Shown here: positions 10,701-22,600 of the stretch, one piece after another
Layout of the letters: each line of letters begins with the position of its first letter
How positions within the stretch are numbered: position 1 is the stretch's first letter
Assembly: GCF_030052815.1 (NCBI RefSeq)
Contig: NC_079501.1
Coordinates: forward strand, 96,798,190-96,862,189
Origin: Hevea brasiliensis
Lineage: Eukaryota > Streptophyta > Magnoliopsida > Malpighiales > Euphorbiaceae
Direction: 5' to 3'
Length of the DNA: 64,000 bases
Position numbers and translations under genes: made by a program
Notes under the pieces: model-generated
What the model was told of the DNA's origin: nothing
What the model saw: the letters and a program-made list of their open reading frames with translations, nothing else
The model's database searches: none

Positions 10701-11890
10701 CTATACATTAATTTGAAGAGTATTGGATCATAAGAGGTGTGTTGGGGGGGTGGGCGGTTGTTGGTTGAGGGTTGTTGTGGTTGTGATATAAAGATTTCAA
10801 CAATGAAATGGCCATTGACAACTAGTATCACTTTAAAGTAATGACATTGCTATTGACAATTAGCATCACATAGAGGAACCTTCATTGTTAAAGTCTTGGA
10901 ATTGTTTATTTTAACTTCATCAAATTAAGATTAAGGTTTTATAATGAACGAGTTTTAATTCAAAGAAGTTGTTATTAAGATTATAAGATTTCAAGTTCAA
11001 ATTTCAATCGGAATTGATTATAAAAAAAAAGTAAAAAATTAAGATTTGATGAGATGTAAAATTGTAATTAGGGCTGGTGCATGAATTTGTTTTTTTACAA
11101 CAAATGATATGTGAATGAGCCCGACTATTGGTTTGGTTCTGGTTCAAATCGGCCTGGAATCAGAACTGTGAAACCCCAAGATTCTGGTCCGATTCTTATT
11201 CAAATCTAATAGTTTTTTTTTTTTATTTTGAAATAAAAAGGCAATTTAGTCCATAATCGTCCGGTTCAATTCCGATTCAGTTCTAGTCCAATTCAATTTT
11301 TGTTTGAGTCAAAGACGAATTTAACTGATTCCAATTCGATTATGATGTGGTTTAAAGTGGTCTAATTCTAATTTGGGTCCGATTCTAAATTGGCCCTTGA
11401 CTGGGTTGATTTGTGTAGCATGTGTGATGTTGTGAGAGACTATTCACAAATTTTTCTCATATAATGATTCCCTTTCAACAAACGAAAGAACTCCTTTTCA
11501 AGTGGCAGTGGAGGTTCATCTCTTAATTGAAATTGAATCAGAATTGAATTAATCTAATTTAAAATTAAAATTAGATTAAAAAAGATTACAATCATATGAA
11601 CTTAAATTGAATTTGAATTGAGTTAGAATCAATTTAATTGATAAGTTCACTTTTGAGCTAAAATTAAAATTTCTTCTTTTATTAAAAAAAATTTATCACC
11701 GAATTTGATCAAAATCAGACTAAATTGGGAAAGAAAACCATGATCGAAATTGAGGACCCTTCAATCCTAGTCCCCTTGGTCTTGAAACTATAACTAAACA
11801 GTGGCCACCTTAGGCGGAGAGAAATGGCTGAGATTATGCTCGACTCTATTTGGGAATGTGTTTAAAAAGTTGATCTAAAATCACTTTAAA
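10701..11890. other. RNase intron 2, proximal part, duplicated at 48.3-49.6 kb
   Basis: Non-coding. From the block CAATGAAATGGCCATTGACAA (about 10801) onward it matches 48299-49560 closely in order and sequence, and more distantly 41690-42300. It shows that the DNA at 48 kb is a copied piece of this RNase intron. Confidence 0.7.
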
Positions 11891-11999
11891 TAAAAAAAAA
11901 ATTAATATTATTAAAAAAGTAATTTAAAAAATTATTTTACTGTTTTAAGATTCTTATAATTAAAATGTCTTGTAGTTAAGAAAAGAGAGGAAAAAAAAA

Positions 12000-13330
12000 T
12001 TATAAGAGAAGTAAAAAAAATAAAGGCTAATTTCTTTATTTTGTTAGAAGAAAAAAGAAAGAAGAAAAAAAAATAAAAATTGAGTTCCCTTATTTTGTAA
12101 GAAAAAAAAAAAACTTCCGAGGATTTGTGTAGAGAATGCCTTAAGAGCATTTTGAACCATTTTATAATTAGGCGGAATAGAGTGGAAATCAATATTAATT
12201 TTTTTATTTTTCCTCTATGTCTTTTTTCCCTTTAAATTAGTTTTTAATTTATTTTATTTTAAATTTTAATTTTATAAAATATTTTATTTTAATTCAGAAT
12301 TTTAAATTAAAAGTACGCGTAATTGAAATATTTATTCAAATATATATAGCAAAATAGATTTGATATAATAATAAATTATTATTTTACTAATATATTTTTG
12401 TTACAGATAACAATATTGAATATATAAATGATCTAATTGTGAAATTATATTGTAAATAATTTATCATACTATTTAACTATAAAATTATATTATACTATTC
12501 AACATAGCCATTTTTTAATATAATTTTATTTATTCAATCTAAGCATAATAATAAAAATGTAATATTTTTTTTCACTTTTATTTCTTTCAAAATATGAAAA
12601 TATACAAATCATTTCTTTTTCTATGAAAAATATTTATAAGGAAAAATAATAATTTTCCTTTCTATAAGAATTTTACTTTCCATATAATTCCACATACTTT
12701 TCATTCATTAACTTTCCTATCTACATAAAAATGAAAGCTGGGAAAGAAAAAGTAATTGGAATTATAAAGAAAAATAAAATTCCTATGGAAAGATATATTA
12801 TTATTTTTCATGTTTGTAAGAAAAAATAAATCACTTTTCCTTGCAAACATGAAAAATAAAAATATTCCTTTCCATAGAAATTTTATTTCCCTTATAATTT
12901 TAATAACTTTTTTTTTCCAGTTTTCATTTCCATGTAGATAGTAAAGTTAAAGAATGAAAAGAGCGTGAAATTATATGGAAAGTAAAATCTCTACAGAAAG
13001 CAAAATTATTATTTGTCCTTACAAATTTTTTCCATAGGAAAAGAAAAGGAAAGAAAATGATTTGTATAATTTTTCATGTTTTGATGGAAAGAAAAGAGAT
13101 GAAAGAAAATTATTACATTTTTACTATTATAATCATATTAAATAAATAAATTTATAAAAAATTAACATTATTTTATTATTATTTTTGCTAAATTTGAGCA
13201 AAAAATAAAATGATTTTTCACACAAATTCTCATAATTTTTTTTCATTTCATCTTTTCCTCTTTCTTTTCCTCGATTTTTCAACAAACCTTAATTATGCAC
13301 TGTAAATAGTTCATCATATAGAATCACTAT
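12000..13330. repeat. Foldback (palindromic) element in RNase intron 2
   Basis: A-rich and T-rich arms are inverted around a centre near 12820-12850, with matching blocks such as TTTTACTTTCCATATAATTC on the left and its complement on the right. The same element recurs at about 43.5-44.6, 49.8-51.1, 52.2-53.2 and 58.1-59.2 kb. It is non-coding. It could be a long foldback MITE; no target duplication is clear. Confidence 0.65.
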
Positions 13331-13648
13331 ACTCAATAGAGTTAAAAAAAAAATCTAATAATAGAATAGGAAATTACCTTATTTTTATTGAAGGGATTAC
13401 TATAATCACAATTTGAAGGGTAATTCCGATCCTTTTAATTAGGCCAAAGCCCATGAATGCCAAAATCAGCAGTAGGTTTTCCAGTGGTTGGGTAGCAGCA
13501 ACTTTGCTTTGTATCACAGTATGAACCTGGCCACTGTATTACAAACAATAATTTCATTTTTTTTAATTAAAAAAAAAAACTCAAATCAATCACGAAGTTT
13601 GCCTAGGCTACCAAAAAGCTTCATCAAGATTGAATTGTAGGCTTTCAT

Positions 13649-13808
13649 CCTCGTTCAACTTTCAGAGATTATAGGCTTCTAATACTCTTTATCTAATTTC
13701 TTTTATAAGTTTTTTTTTTTTTAGTGAGATTATGCAGTTTATAGGTGTATTTATAAGCCAAAATGAAAGGTTTTGGAGATGAGTATCTTGCCAATCTTAT
13801 CAGTCTAA
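13649..13808 (-). promoter_or_regulatory. RNase upstream region with TATA box
   Basis: TATAAATA on the - strand at 13748-13755 lies about 100 bp upstream of the first ATG. The same arrangement occurs before other copies, for example 59738-59745 before the 59.6-kb copy. The promoter DNA stops abruptly near 13808, where it joins spacer DNA also seen near 40150, which marks a deletion junction. Confidence 0.6.
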
Positions 13809-14647
13809 AGGAGAAGAAACAAACCAAAAAGCTTACTCTTTTTTCCCTTTTAATAAAAAAAAAAAAATTTCAAGTGGGCTATGAACGTTCAGCTCTGAAT
13901 TGAAATTGAATTAATTTAATTTAAAATTAAAATTAGATTAAAAATATTAAAATTATATTAACTTAAATTGAATTTGAATTGAGTTGGAATCATGTTGAAA
14001 TTGAGCTATTACTTTCAAACCAAAATTAAAATAAAAAAAATATATCACCGAATTTAATCAAAACTGGACTAAATTGAAAAAAAAAAAAAAAATCAAAATT
14101 GAGGACCCTTCAATCCAACTGCAATCCTTTCAGTCTTGAAACCAGAACTGGTCAGTGGTCACCATAGGCAGAGAGAAATGACAAAGATTATGCTTGACTC
14201 TATTCGGGATTATGGTTAAAAAGTTGATCTAAAATCACTTTAAATAAAAAAAATACTATTTTAAATATTATTAAAAAGGTAATTTAAAAAAATTATTTTA
14301 CTGTTTTGAGATTCTTATAACTAAAATGTTCGCAGTTAAGAAAAGAGAGTGAAAAATGGTAAGAGAAGAAAAAAAAAAGTCAATTTCTTTATTTTATTGA
14401 AAAAAAATAGAAAGAAAAAATAAAAATTCAATTCCCTTGTTTATGTAAGAAGCGGAAAGAAAAAGGAAAATCTTGCGAAGATTTGTGTGGAAAATACTTA
14501 AATAGCATTTTAAACTATTTTAAAATTGAGGGGGAATAGAGTGAAAGGTAATATTAATTTTTTTGTCTATTTTTCTTCTATGCACTTTTTCGTACAAATT
14601 AATTCTTAATCTTATTTTATTGTAATTTTATAAAATATTGTAACTAT
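13809..14647. other. Repeat-unit spacer, copy 1
   Basis: Non-coding DNA shared with about 40150-41029, 56290-57813 and parts of 48050-49700. Landmarks are a poly-A tract, a short inverted repeat around AATTTAAAATTAAAATTAGA, and the conserved block GAGGACCCTTCAATCC. It leads into the inverted exon 2 fragment. Confidence 0.6.
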
Positions 14648-14704
14648 AAGGTTGGGAATTACACTTCAAATTGTGAATCTGGTAATTCCTTTAATCAAAA
14701 TAAG
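14648..14704 (+). pseudogene. Inverted 57-bp fragment of RNase exon 2 with donor site
   Basis: The + strand carries the last 57 bp of RNase exon 2 (frame G-N-Y-T-S-N-C-E-S-G-N) followed by the start of intron 2, opposite in orientation to all RNase exons around it. The upstream break is at the same base (after AACTAT) at 29979, 41030 and 57814, so one rearrangement was copied several times. Confidence 0.85.
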
Positions 14705-15103
14705 GTTCCCTATTCTATTATTAGAATTTTTTTTTTTAATTTTATTGAGTATATTGATTCATTTTGAACAGTATTAAAGTGCACACTTTTTTGTTATAAA
14801 ATTTTTATGTTTTTTTATATTTAATTTATTCACTTGTTATAATTATTAGGGCATTATAAGAGTCTATTTGACATTATCGTTTGAGCTTATATTGAGAAAA
14901 ATATTATAAAAATTTTATAACAAAAAAGTGTGCATTGTAATATTGTTCATCATGATGAATCAATATACTCAATAAAATTGCAGAAAAAAAAAAGAAAAAA
15001 AAAAGAAGAAAATTTGATAATAGAATAGGGAGTTATCTTATTTTGATTGAAGGGATTGCTAGAATCACAATTTAAAGGGTAATTCCGATCCATGTGTTTA
15101 GGC
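14648..15103. repeat. Palindrome of RNase exon 2/intron 2 sequence, short form
   Basis: The left arm (about 14648-14840) and right arm (about 14905-15103) are inverted copies of the 3' end of exon 2 plus the first part of intron 2, separated by a loop of under 100 bp. The same short form is at 29979-30397. Confidence 0.85.
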
Positions 15104-15130
15104 CAAAGCCCATGAATGAGAAAATCAATA

Positions 15131-16117
15131 GGAGTAAATTTTAACAACCATCCTTGAACATATATAGTTGTAACACTACAGTCCTTCAATTTAAAAATGT
15201 AACATAAAACCCCCTCAACTTTCAAATTGTGCACAATAATATCCCTCCAACCTCCAATCACTGGTTTTTCAGTTAGACGTTGACCTGGACAGTTCCAGCG
15301 TAACGCTTAGTCATCATTTCTCTTTCCTTTCTCAAGCCATGTGCAAATTGAATCCTTCTACTCTTTATAGAGAAAATAATTTTTCATGTATAGAGAGAAT
15401 AATTTTATACTTTGCATAAAAAAGGAAAGAAAAATACTGACTAAGTGTCACGCTGGATCTGTTCACACCAGCATCTAACTAGAAAATTAGTAATTGAAAG
15501 TTAAAGGGATTTTACAGTGCAAAATTTAAAAATTGAGGGGGTTTTATGTTACATTTTAAAATTGAAGGACTATAATATTACAATCATATAAGTTCATGGA
15601 TAGTTGTTAAAATTCCCAATAAATTAAAAGGAAAATTTTACCGTACAGCCATACGACCGGCTATGTTATATGGTAGTGAGTGTTGGGCACTGAAAGAGTC
15701 GTATGCATCTAAGATAAGAGTTGCAGAGATGAGAATGTTAAGGTGGATGAGTGGCCATACTAGACTAGATAAAGTCCGTAATGAGAGTATCAGAGAAAAG
15801 GTAGGAGTGGTGCCAATTGAAGATAAGTTGAGAGAAGGGAGATTGAGGTGGTTTGGTCATGTGAAGCGTAGACATACGGAGGCTCCAGTTAGACAAGTAG
15901 AGCACATTAGGTTAGAGGATAGAAAGAAAAAAAGGGGTAGACCTAAATTAACTTGGAGGAGAGTAGTACAACATGACTTAGAAGCATTACACATTTCTGA
16001 GGATTTAACCTAAAATCGTTCAGAGTGGAAAAAGCGAATCCATATAGCCGACCCTAAATTTTTGGGATAAAGGCTTAGTTGAGTTGAGTTGAGTTGTATA
16101 GTTGTTAAAATTAATCC
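15131..16117. mobile_element. MITE with long terminal inverted repeats, in RNase exon 2
   Basis: Long imperfect terminal inverted repeats (about 15131-15230 and about 15525-15614 plus 16113-16117) begin GGAGTAAATTTTAACAACCA on the left and GGATTAATTTTAACAACTAT on the right strand. They are flanked by AATCAATA (15123-15130) and AATCAAGA (16118-16125), an 8-bp duplication with one mismatch. Without the inserted LINE it is about 490 bp and non-coding. The size and long repeats suggest a Mutator-like or hAT-like MITE. Confidence 0.82.
15615..16097 (+). mobile_element. 5'-truncated RTE-type LINE
   Basis: Flanked by a perfect 15-bp target duplication ATAGTTGTTAAAATT (15600-15614, 16098-16112). The frame from about 15621 to 16012 encodes the C-terminal end of a plant RTE-like reverse transcriptase protein: FYRTAIRPAMLYGSECWALK, MLRWMSGHTRLDK, REKVGVVPIEDKLREGRL, RWFGHVKRR, KKRGRPKLTW. 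A stop ends the frame at 16011-16013, and further family-like residues (RSEWKKRIHIADP) follow it. The 3' end is a short GAGTT repeat instead of a poly-A tail, as is typical of RTE elements. It sits inside the terminal repeat of the MITE. Confidence 0.92.
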
Positions 16118-17089
16118 AATCAAGAATGGTTTTTCAAAGGATTAGGTAGCAGCAACTTTGCTTTGTATCACAGTATGAACTTGGCCACTGTATCACAAAC
16201 AATCATTTCACTTAGAAAAATAAATTATGAAGCTTAACTATTAACTGATTAATTTACCTGTTGAACAAAGTAGAAGAAATCAAAATCTTGTGAAGCACAA
16301 AGGAGAGAAGCTATAGAGGGTGTTGCAAGGATTTTGCAATCGCTAGGCATTTCATCAAAGTGGAAAGTGAGGAGTCCCACTTTAATTTTGACAGAAAATT
16401 AAAGAAAACCATTTATTATTTAAAAAAATTTAAAAAGAATATTTACCACTTCTAATTCAAAGGTCCAGGGTTCGGAGTCCGTATACGTGTAGGAAAAGTG
16501 TTAGGCACCCCACAGTCATCCCTAAATAAGGCAGATAGATTTAATAATGTGCTCATAGAAATAATTTTAATGGAGTTTAAATCTTAATATTAGTTCCCTG
16601 TATTTGTTCAAAAAGGGCATAAATATGGGAACACATAAATACCTTACTAGTGAGTCAAGTAAGTAAAACGATCTTAACAATGAATTTTGACTATATTTTA
16701 TTTATTATAAAATGGCAAAAGGTAACCAATTTTATATTGATTTTGAAATAAAAGTATAAGAATGTTTAATAAGCTTTCAAATTTGATTGTTGATGAATTT
16801 CCTAGAGAAAAACAAATTTTAATCTAAAATCCTTTACTAAAAATTTGCAGTCAAATGAGATTAAATCTAAAATCCTTTACTAAAAATTTAATTTTCTAAA
16901 ATTTAAGATGTTTGCAAAATAAAAGTGGACATTAAAGAATTTACCGACAAAAAATTAAGTTTTGCTTAAACTAAAAGAGGTGTATGCTGAAGATGGAATC
17001 ATTTTGCCAAAAGTGAAAGACATTTTAGAAAATAAGAGGAAATTTTAATTTTTCGAAGCATAATTCATTTATCAATTAAGAAATTAAAT

Positions 17090-17770
17090 TAATATAAGTT
17101 ATGACTTCCATTCATTTTAATCAGTATCCTGATTAAAAGGAATGTGTTAATTAATACCTAAAGAGTTTGACTCATTAACAAGTACCCTTACTTAATAAGA
17201 TCAAAGTTTCATCGTCGGCACTAATTAACCACAATCTTAATCTTTATTAATTTAATAAAAAATTATCAATAAGTTAAGCATAATTTAAATGTCGTAGAGA
17301 AGAGATTGGATCAATACAAATCAAAATTTGCATTCTTTTAATCAGTACCCCTATTAAAATAAATTTGTTAATTTAATGCCTAAAGAGTTTAATCAATTAG
17401 CAGGTATTTCCACCAAACCAAATCAAAGTCTCATCATTGATATTAATTTAACCATAATCTTAATTTTTATTAATTCAAATAAATTTATTATTTACCAGTT
17501 TTGTTAAAAAACATACTTTTATTAGTTCAATTATTTAGCAATCGTACACTTTGTAACCCATGACTTAAACTCTTTTAATAATTATAGAAATAAAATTAAA
17601 TTAATATTGATCAAGGTTTTCATTCTTTTAACCAGTACCCCAATTAAAAGAATGTATCAATTAATGCCTAAAGAGTTTAATCCACTCATGGATACCCCAC
17701 TAAATAGAATCAAGATCTCATCATTGGCACTAATTAATCTCAATCTTAACCTTTATTAATTTAATTAAAC
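17090..17770 (+). repeat. Three long degenerate repeats inside the LTR
   Basis: A block with ATTCTTTTAATCAGTACCCC, GCCTAAAGAGTTTAATCC and CAATCTTAATC occurs near 17110, 17330 and 17615, at spacings of about 220-280 bp. The sister LTR carries matching blocks near 31430 and 31720. Confidence 0.7.
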
Positions 17771-18186
17771 TACAAAACATACATGCACTTTCACAATTAA
17801 ATGTAGTTTAATAACAAAAGAATTAATAGATATCAAATCAAATATAATATACTTACAAATTTGCTGAAATTTCGGTAGAGTTTTTTCTAAAAAAAATAGG
17901 ACATTTCTCAAATTTTAACAAAATACAACCTGCACAAAATTGTCATCCTTACCTGCACTTATTCATTCATCTTCTACCTTAACAAGAAAATCACATAAAA
18001 ATAAAAATAAAATAAAGAAATTCGACCAGGGGTGGATTTTGGTTTTAGATAAAATCTTAACTTCGTGAACTTATTTTCTATTCCTTCTAAACGACCATTT
18101 GTTTACTTCGGAATTCATAACACTAAAAGCACAATGAATAGAAGAACTTCAAAAAAAAAATCTGTTTGATAATTAAAATAATAATA

Positions 18187-18870
18187 ACTTAAGGGGTATC
18201 TCCTTATTTAAGTAATTAAAGAGTACCCTCTTCAACTACTAAAAAGAAATATTTTATACAGAAAGGACATATTAATTTTTATCAATTTAGATGATTCAAG
18301 GTGTCTTTCCTATTTGAGTGGCTCAAAGGAAAAAAACTATAAAATTATTTGGCCCAAATAATTTAATAATAATTTGAGAGCATCTCCCAATTAAGTGGCT
18401 TAGAGGGTACCCCTTTAACTACTAAAAAAAGACATTTTAATAGAAATATTTTATTTGACTTAATAAATTAGGAACTATTTAAGGGGCATCCCCCTATTTA
18501 AGTAGTTAAGGGGTACCCCTTTTACTACTAACACGATATATATATATATGTTTAAAAAAATTATTTGATTTAAATAATTTGAATAATTAATAACAAGTAA
18601 AGGGGCGTCCCCATTTAAGTAATTTAAGTGCATCCCTTTAACTACTAAAAAAATTTGTATATAAAAATATTATTTGATTTAAATAAATTTTAATGATTAA
18701 TAACAATTTAAGGGATATCCCCCATTTAAGTATTTTGAGGGGTAGCCCCCTTTAACTACTTAAAAAAAAATTGCATCTCTAAAAAAACTTAATAAACTAG
18801 TAACAATTTAAGGGGCATCCCCCGTTTAAGTAGTTTAAGGGGTACCCATTTAACTATTAAAAATTCTATA
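18187..18870 (+). repeat. Seven degenerate tandem repeats of about 105-110 bp inside the LTR
   Basis: Units start near 18187, 18290, 18365, 18478, 18597, 18708 and 18806. Each has the core TTAAGGGGCATCCCCC, then TTTAAGTAGTTTAAGGGG, then TACCCCTTTAACTACTAA. The sister array is at about 32300-32980. Confidence 0.85.
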
Positions 18871-19641
18871 GAAAAAAAAAAATCTTTTGTTTTGAAAATA
18901 AATTGGTTTTTCTCTATTTGTAGGTTCTATAATTTGACATGATCAATATAGTTCACACAGTGGAATATTCACTACTTTAATATTAAATCTCAGAGTATAG
19001 CTCAAGTATTCACTTTGGCATATGCACTATGGCTGGATCCATCACAATGAGGCAGTATTTGCTTTGGCTGATGCACTATGGCCGAATCCATCACAATGAG
19101 GCATCCCAAAGTTATGGACAAAGACATTTCAAAAACTATAATACACGTTTAACTCATGGAAACAATTTTCTATTAGCATGCTATTTGTACTAAATAAGAC
19201 ATGTTCTAACTTTCTTGGCTTTTCACTAGTTAATAGTAACATAGTTACAATTTTAAAACCACCATGAACTTGTTAAAAAAAAAAGTCCTTCAAAATGAAA
19301 TTAATGATAATGCTAACAGCAAACTACAAGTGCAGAACCTTCCCATTACCAAAATATAAAGTCCACGGAGTGTCTCCTATCATTCAGATCCTAATATGCC
19401 CATTTAAACAATAAAACAACACTTCCTAGAAAGTACTAGTAGTGAAAAGTTAGCATCTACACATATGAACGGTTAGGAATAATTGACAGTTCAGGTTCCT
19501 CTAAATCCAAAAGTGTGTGCTTGCCTTGAAACACCACACAATCAAAATTTCACACAACCCAAATAGAAGCCCATTGAAGTTGATCAATAGCAGATTAAAC
19601 ATAACTTGCAAACACAGAGAACAATATAAATCATTTGATTA

Positions 19642-19643
<2 letters not shown>

Positions 19644-19680
<37 letters not shown>
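19644..19680. repeat. (TA)n microsatellite inside the LTR
   Basis: A TA run that is long here but short at the matching place in the sister LTR (about 33748-33758). Confidence 0.9.
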
Positions 19681-19683
<3 letters not shown>

Positions 19684-22600
19684 CAATCATTCATCATCTA
19701 TGGAGAGCGCACAAAGACCAATCAAGACAAAATCAACAAAATTTCACCTGAACTTAGATGGAATGATACTTTGCTTTTGTGCAAAAACGGACACTTTGGA
19801 GAAATAAGGGAACAAACCAATCTGGCCCTGAATGTGGATCTGCTTTGCGGGTACAGGTTCTGTTGGTGGTAAAACCATAAAAAGAAAAGAAAGAGTCTTG
19901 ATGTCAATGAAGGACATGGAGGGGAACGTCTATGTCACAAAGGAGGGGAAAGTTAGTGCAATGATGTTCGCAAGAGGCACTGAAAGTTGTGTCTCCACTT
20001 GGATCTAATAGAGGTAAAGTGTGAATAGGGTGGTGTTTCTTATAAAACGGCAAGAGGATGTGTGTTTTGTCTTGAGCCCTTGTGACATTGTAAGGGATGG
20101 CATTTACAAGGAGTAAAAATTCGAAAATCAAGGGCCATGATTTAAGATACCAAAAGAAAGGTTGAGATTAAAAGAATGAATTTTATTTTTGATTTATTAT
20201 TATTATAATTATTATTATTATTATTATTATTATTTAACCTTAAATCTAATGGTAAAAAAAAAATCGAAGATTTAGATTAAAAAAGGACTATTTGGTTTTT
20301 TTTCCTTTTGATCTAAGGATCAAGATTTGCTCTTACAAATTTAATCAATGGTTGAAATTAAATTGTATAAAATTTGTCTTCTTTACTTTAACTAATGTCA
20401 CACCCTACCCCTCCGTAAGGCATAACATGATCCCATAGTATACCTAATGAATTATCAAACTTTACCTACTGATAGCTCATTAAATACACTACAAAGGATT
20501 TTAAAACCTTTTCTTATTTCTTTTTACAATGGTGAACACTTTTGACATGTATTAAAAATTTTTAACTGAAGTGAAACAAAATAACAAATCTGAGTATCAA
20601 TAATTTCTGTAAAAATTTTGGCAGAGTGTCATCTGTATTTTGAATAAAACGGTTCTTCAAAAACCTGTAAAAAAGCACTTCCAATATATATTTCTTCAAT
20701 CCCAAACTCCAATAATAGTTCAACATAATAAATTTCTCAACTCAATTCAACATCAATTTTTCAGTTTTTTTCAAAAGCTGAGATAAAAGAAATATGTCAC
20801 AATATTTTTACAAGCCAAAATAATTTACAATTTTAGTTTACAATTGCTCAAGACCAAGTACAATATATATATATACAGTGCACATACATTACAACAAAGA
20901 CTACAAAATATGGTATACTTAATATACTCGGCAAAATCTCAAAATGTAGCACAAGCAGCCTATTCTGCTGCTTTGTTCGTCTGTCTACCTGCGACAGCAA
21001 TGAAAAAGCTATCGTTGAGCCAATGTCTCAGTGGTGCACAACATTAAGAAAATACAATTTAAAATCATAAACCATAAATCATATGAACTGTGGATACTTA
21101 AAATCATAGTTAAATTCAAAAGACAGAGAATGTCATAAAGAATTTAAACTCCATTTCACAATATCACAATAAATATCAATAAATTATACACACAGCTTAA
21201 TCATGATTCCATAGTCCAATTCATCCCAAAAGCCGATGGCTAGTGAGGAATAACATAGCTAGCTAGCAAATAAATGAGTACTCATTCTATTCGTCCTCAA
21301 CAGGCACACACCTCAATACTTCAGCCAGAGAGAGAATTCAAAGTCAATTCGTCCCACTAGACAAGCTAACGAGGAATTTAATCAAATATACATGATAGCT
21401 GTGGTTAAGCAATAAGTATCCATCAAATTTCCATTCAAACAATTTTCCACAATTTAAAACAATAACATACAAATAATCATAATTTATTTCAATTGAAAAA
21501 TTCAAAAGAAATAACTGTTGTGCACAAACCTCTGAAGAGTAACCTCTTGGCCCTGACTCAGTGTTTCCTTCCCCTTCCCTAAGTCTTTGCTAAATGAAAC
21601 ACACAATTTGAAGTATTTCAGTACTCATTTAAACTGTCTCTAACAATAAGGTTCAATAATTAGTTTATTTAATTCTATTGTTTTCTTTAGTCAATCTATA
21701 ATATTGACCCTTGATGCACTCTAGGTGAATTAGGTTTAATGTTACCAATATGTCACATTTTGCATTTCAATATGCTGCCAATATAGTGCAATTTACAATT
21801 TCTACAAGTTGGCATTCATTGCCAAATTATTTCAAGCATCATTGTATGTAAATGTCAAGTTCTCAATTTTTGTGTGCTAGATTGGTCTAGCTTAAAGTCC
21901 TATTTCTCTTGGTTTTTAGCTTCTGGTCAAAGAAGCAAAATTGTAGCTCTATGTCTTATTGCACTCGGGGCAAAATTTCAGGTCATTCTGAGTTGTATAG
22001 ACCAAGATATGGTCAATTTACTAAAGCTGGACAGATTGCACTAAAATGGCAACTTTAGGTCATTTCTGGTTCTAGCAGTTTTTATTCCCGAACTTGTGCA
22101 AGCATTTTGACTTGCTTATGGTCATTTCTGGGTTTTGGTGTCTTCATAATAGTTGTATATCTATGTCTAATCTATCCATGGTAAAAATTTCAGGTCATTT
22201 GGACCTGTTTTGAGTGAGTTATGGCAAAAAAACTAACTGCTGCCCAAATTGTCAATTTTCAGGCTTTCAAGTCACTAATCCTGATTTGGTCATTTCTCAA
22301 GTTACTTTCTGGATAGAATTTAGGTAGGCTTTCTTCATGAAAGTTGGCACATTTTGTGCCTATTTTTACCTCCAATTGGCCTTATACCAATTGGAGTCAC
22401 ACACTTAGGGTTATAGGCCCATTTGCACACTGCCCTCTACATGCCTTTCAAACACCAAACCAACACACATTCACCAACTATCTCCTCACTTCTCCATACC
22501 ATTCTGCATTTGGCACTAACCATAACCATTCAATTCTTTACATTATAGGTCAACTTGGACAGAATATAACAACTTCAAAATACACCAAATGCAGTCACAA

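Larger units (their letters stand above)
9428..13648 (-). pseudogene. Class I S-like RNase T2 pseudogene, four exons, nearly full length
   Basis: RNase T2 enzymes are secreted endoribonucleases. Exon 1 (remnant 13604-13648) has lost its 3' half and donor and has a 1-bp insertion. Exon 2 (13378-13533, 52 codons) holds WPGSYCDTKQSCCYP and the first active-site block IHGLWP; a TAA replaces the Tyr codon after LWPN. Exon 3 (10510-10700) starts ISDLRSSMQKNWPT, has two frameshifts, and keeps the second active-site block HEWDKHGTCSES. Exon 4 (9428-9651) reads GIEPNGATYSLSSIKSAI, then CNFDESGNSQLYQIYLCVD and CPVFPSGKCA; an early TAA (9452-9454) precedes eight codons and the normal stop. Introns 2 (2.7 kb) and 3 (0.86 kb) keep GT/AG ends and contain MITEs. 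The motifs suit an S-like enzyme of the RNase LE type rather than a self-incompatibility S-RNase. This is the only copy in the window with exons 3 and 4. Confidence 0.9.
15047..16320 (-). pseudogene. RNase T2 fragment, exons 1-2, split by a MITE and an LTR
   Basis: Exon 2 occupies 15047-15130 and 16118-16197, interrupted by a MITE that contains a LINE. The splice donor at its 3' end is mutated from GT to AT. Exon 1 begins on the + strand at 16258 (good donor, TTCAACAG then GTAA) and is cut at 16320 by a large LTR. Its 5' half resumes at 25628-25672 with the start codon. No exons 3 or 4 are present downstream. Confidence 0.88.

Noticed and set aside
15663..16013. 116-residue frame as a host gene
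   Set aside because: It is the C-terminal end of an RTE-type LINE with a clear target duplication.
18187..18870. CRISPR-like array
   Set aside because: Repeats are degenerate and spacers are related to each other; this is a plant nuclear LTR.
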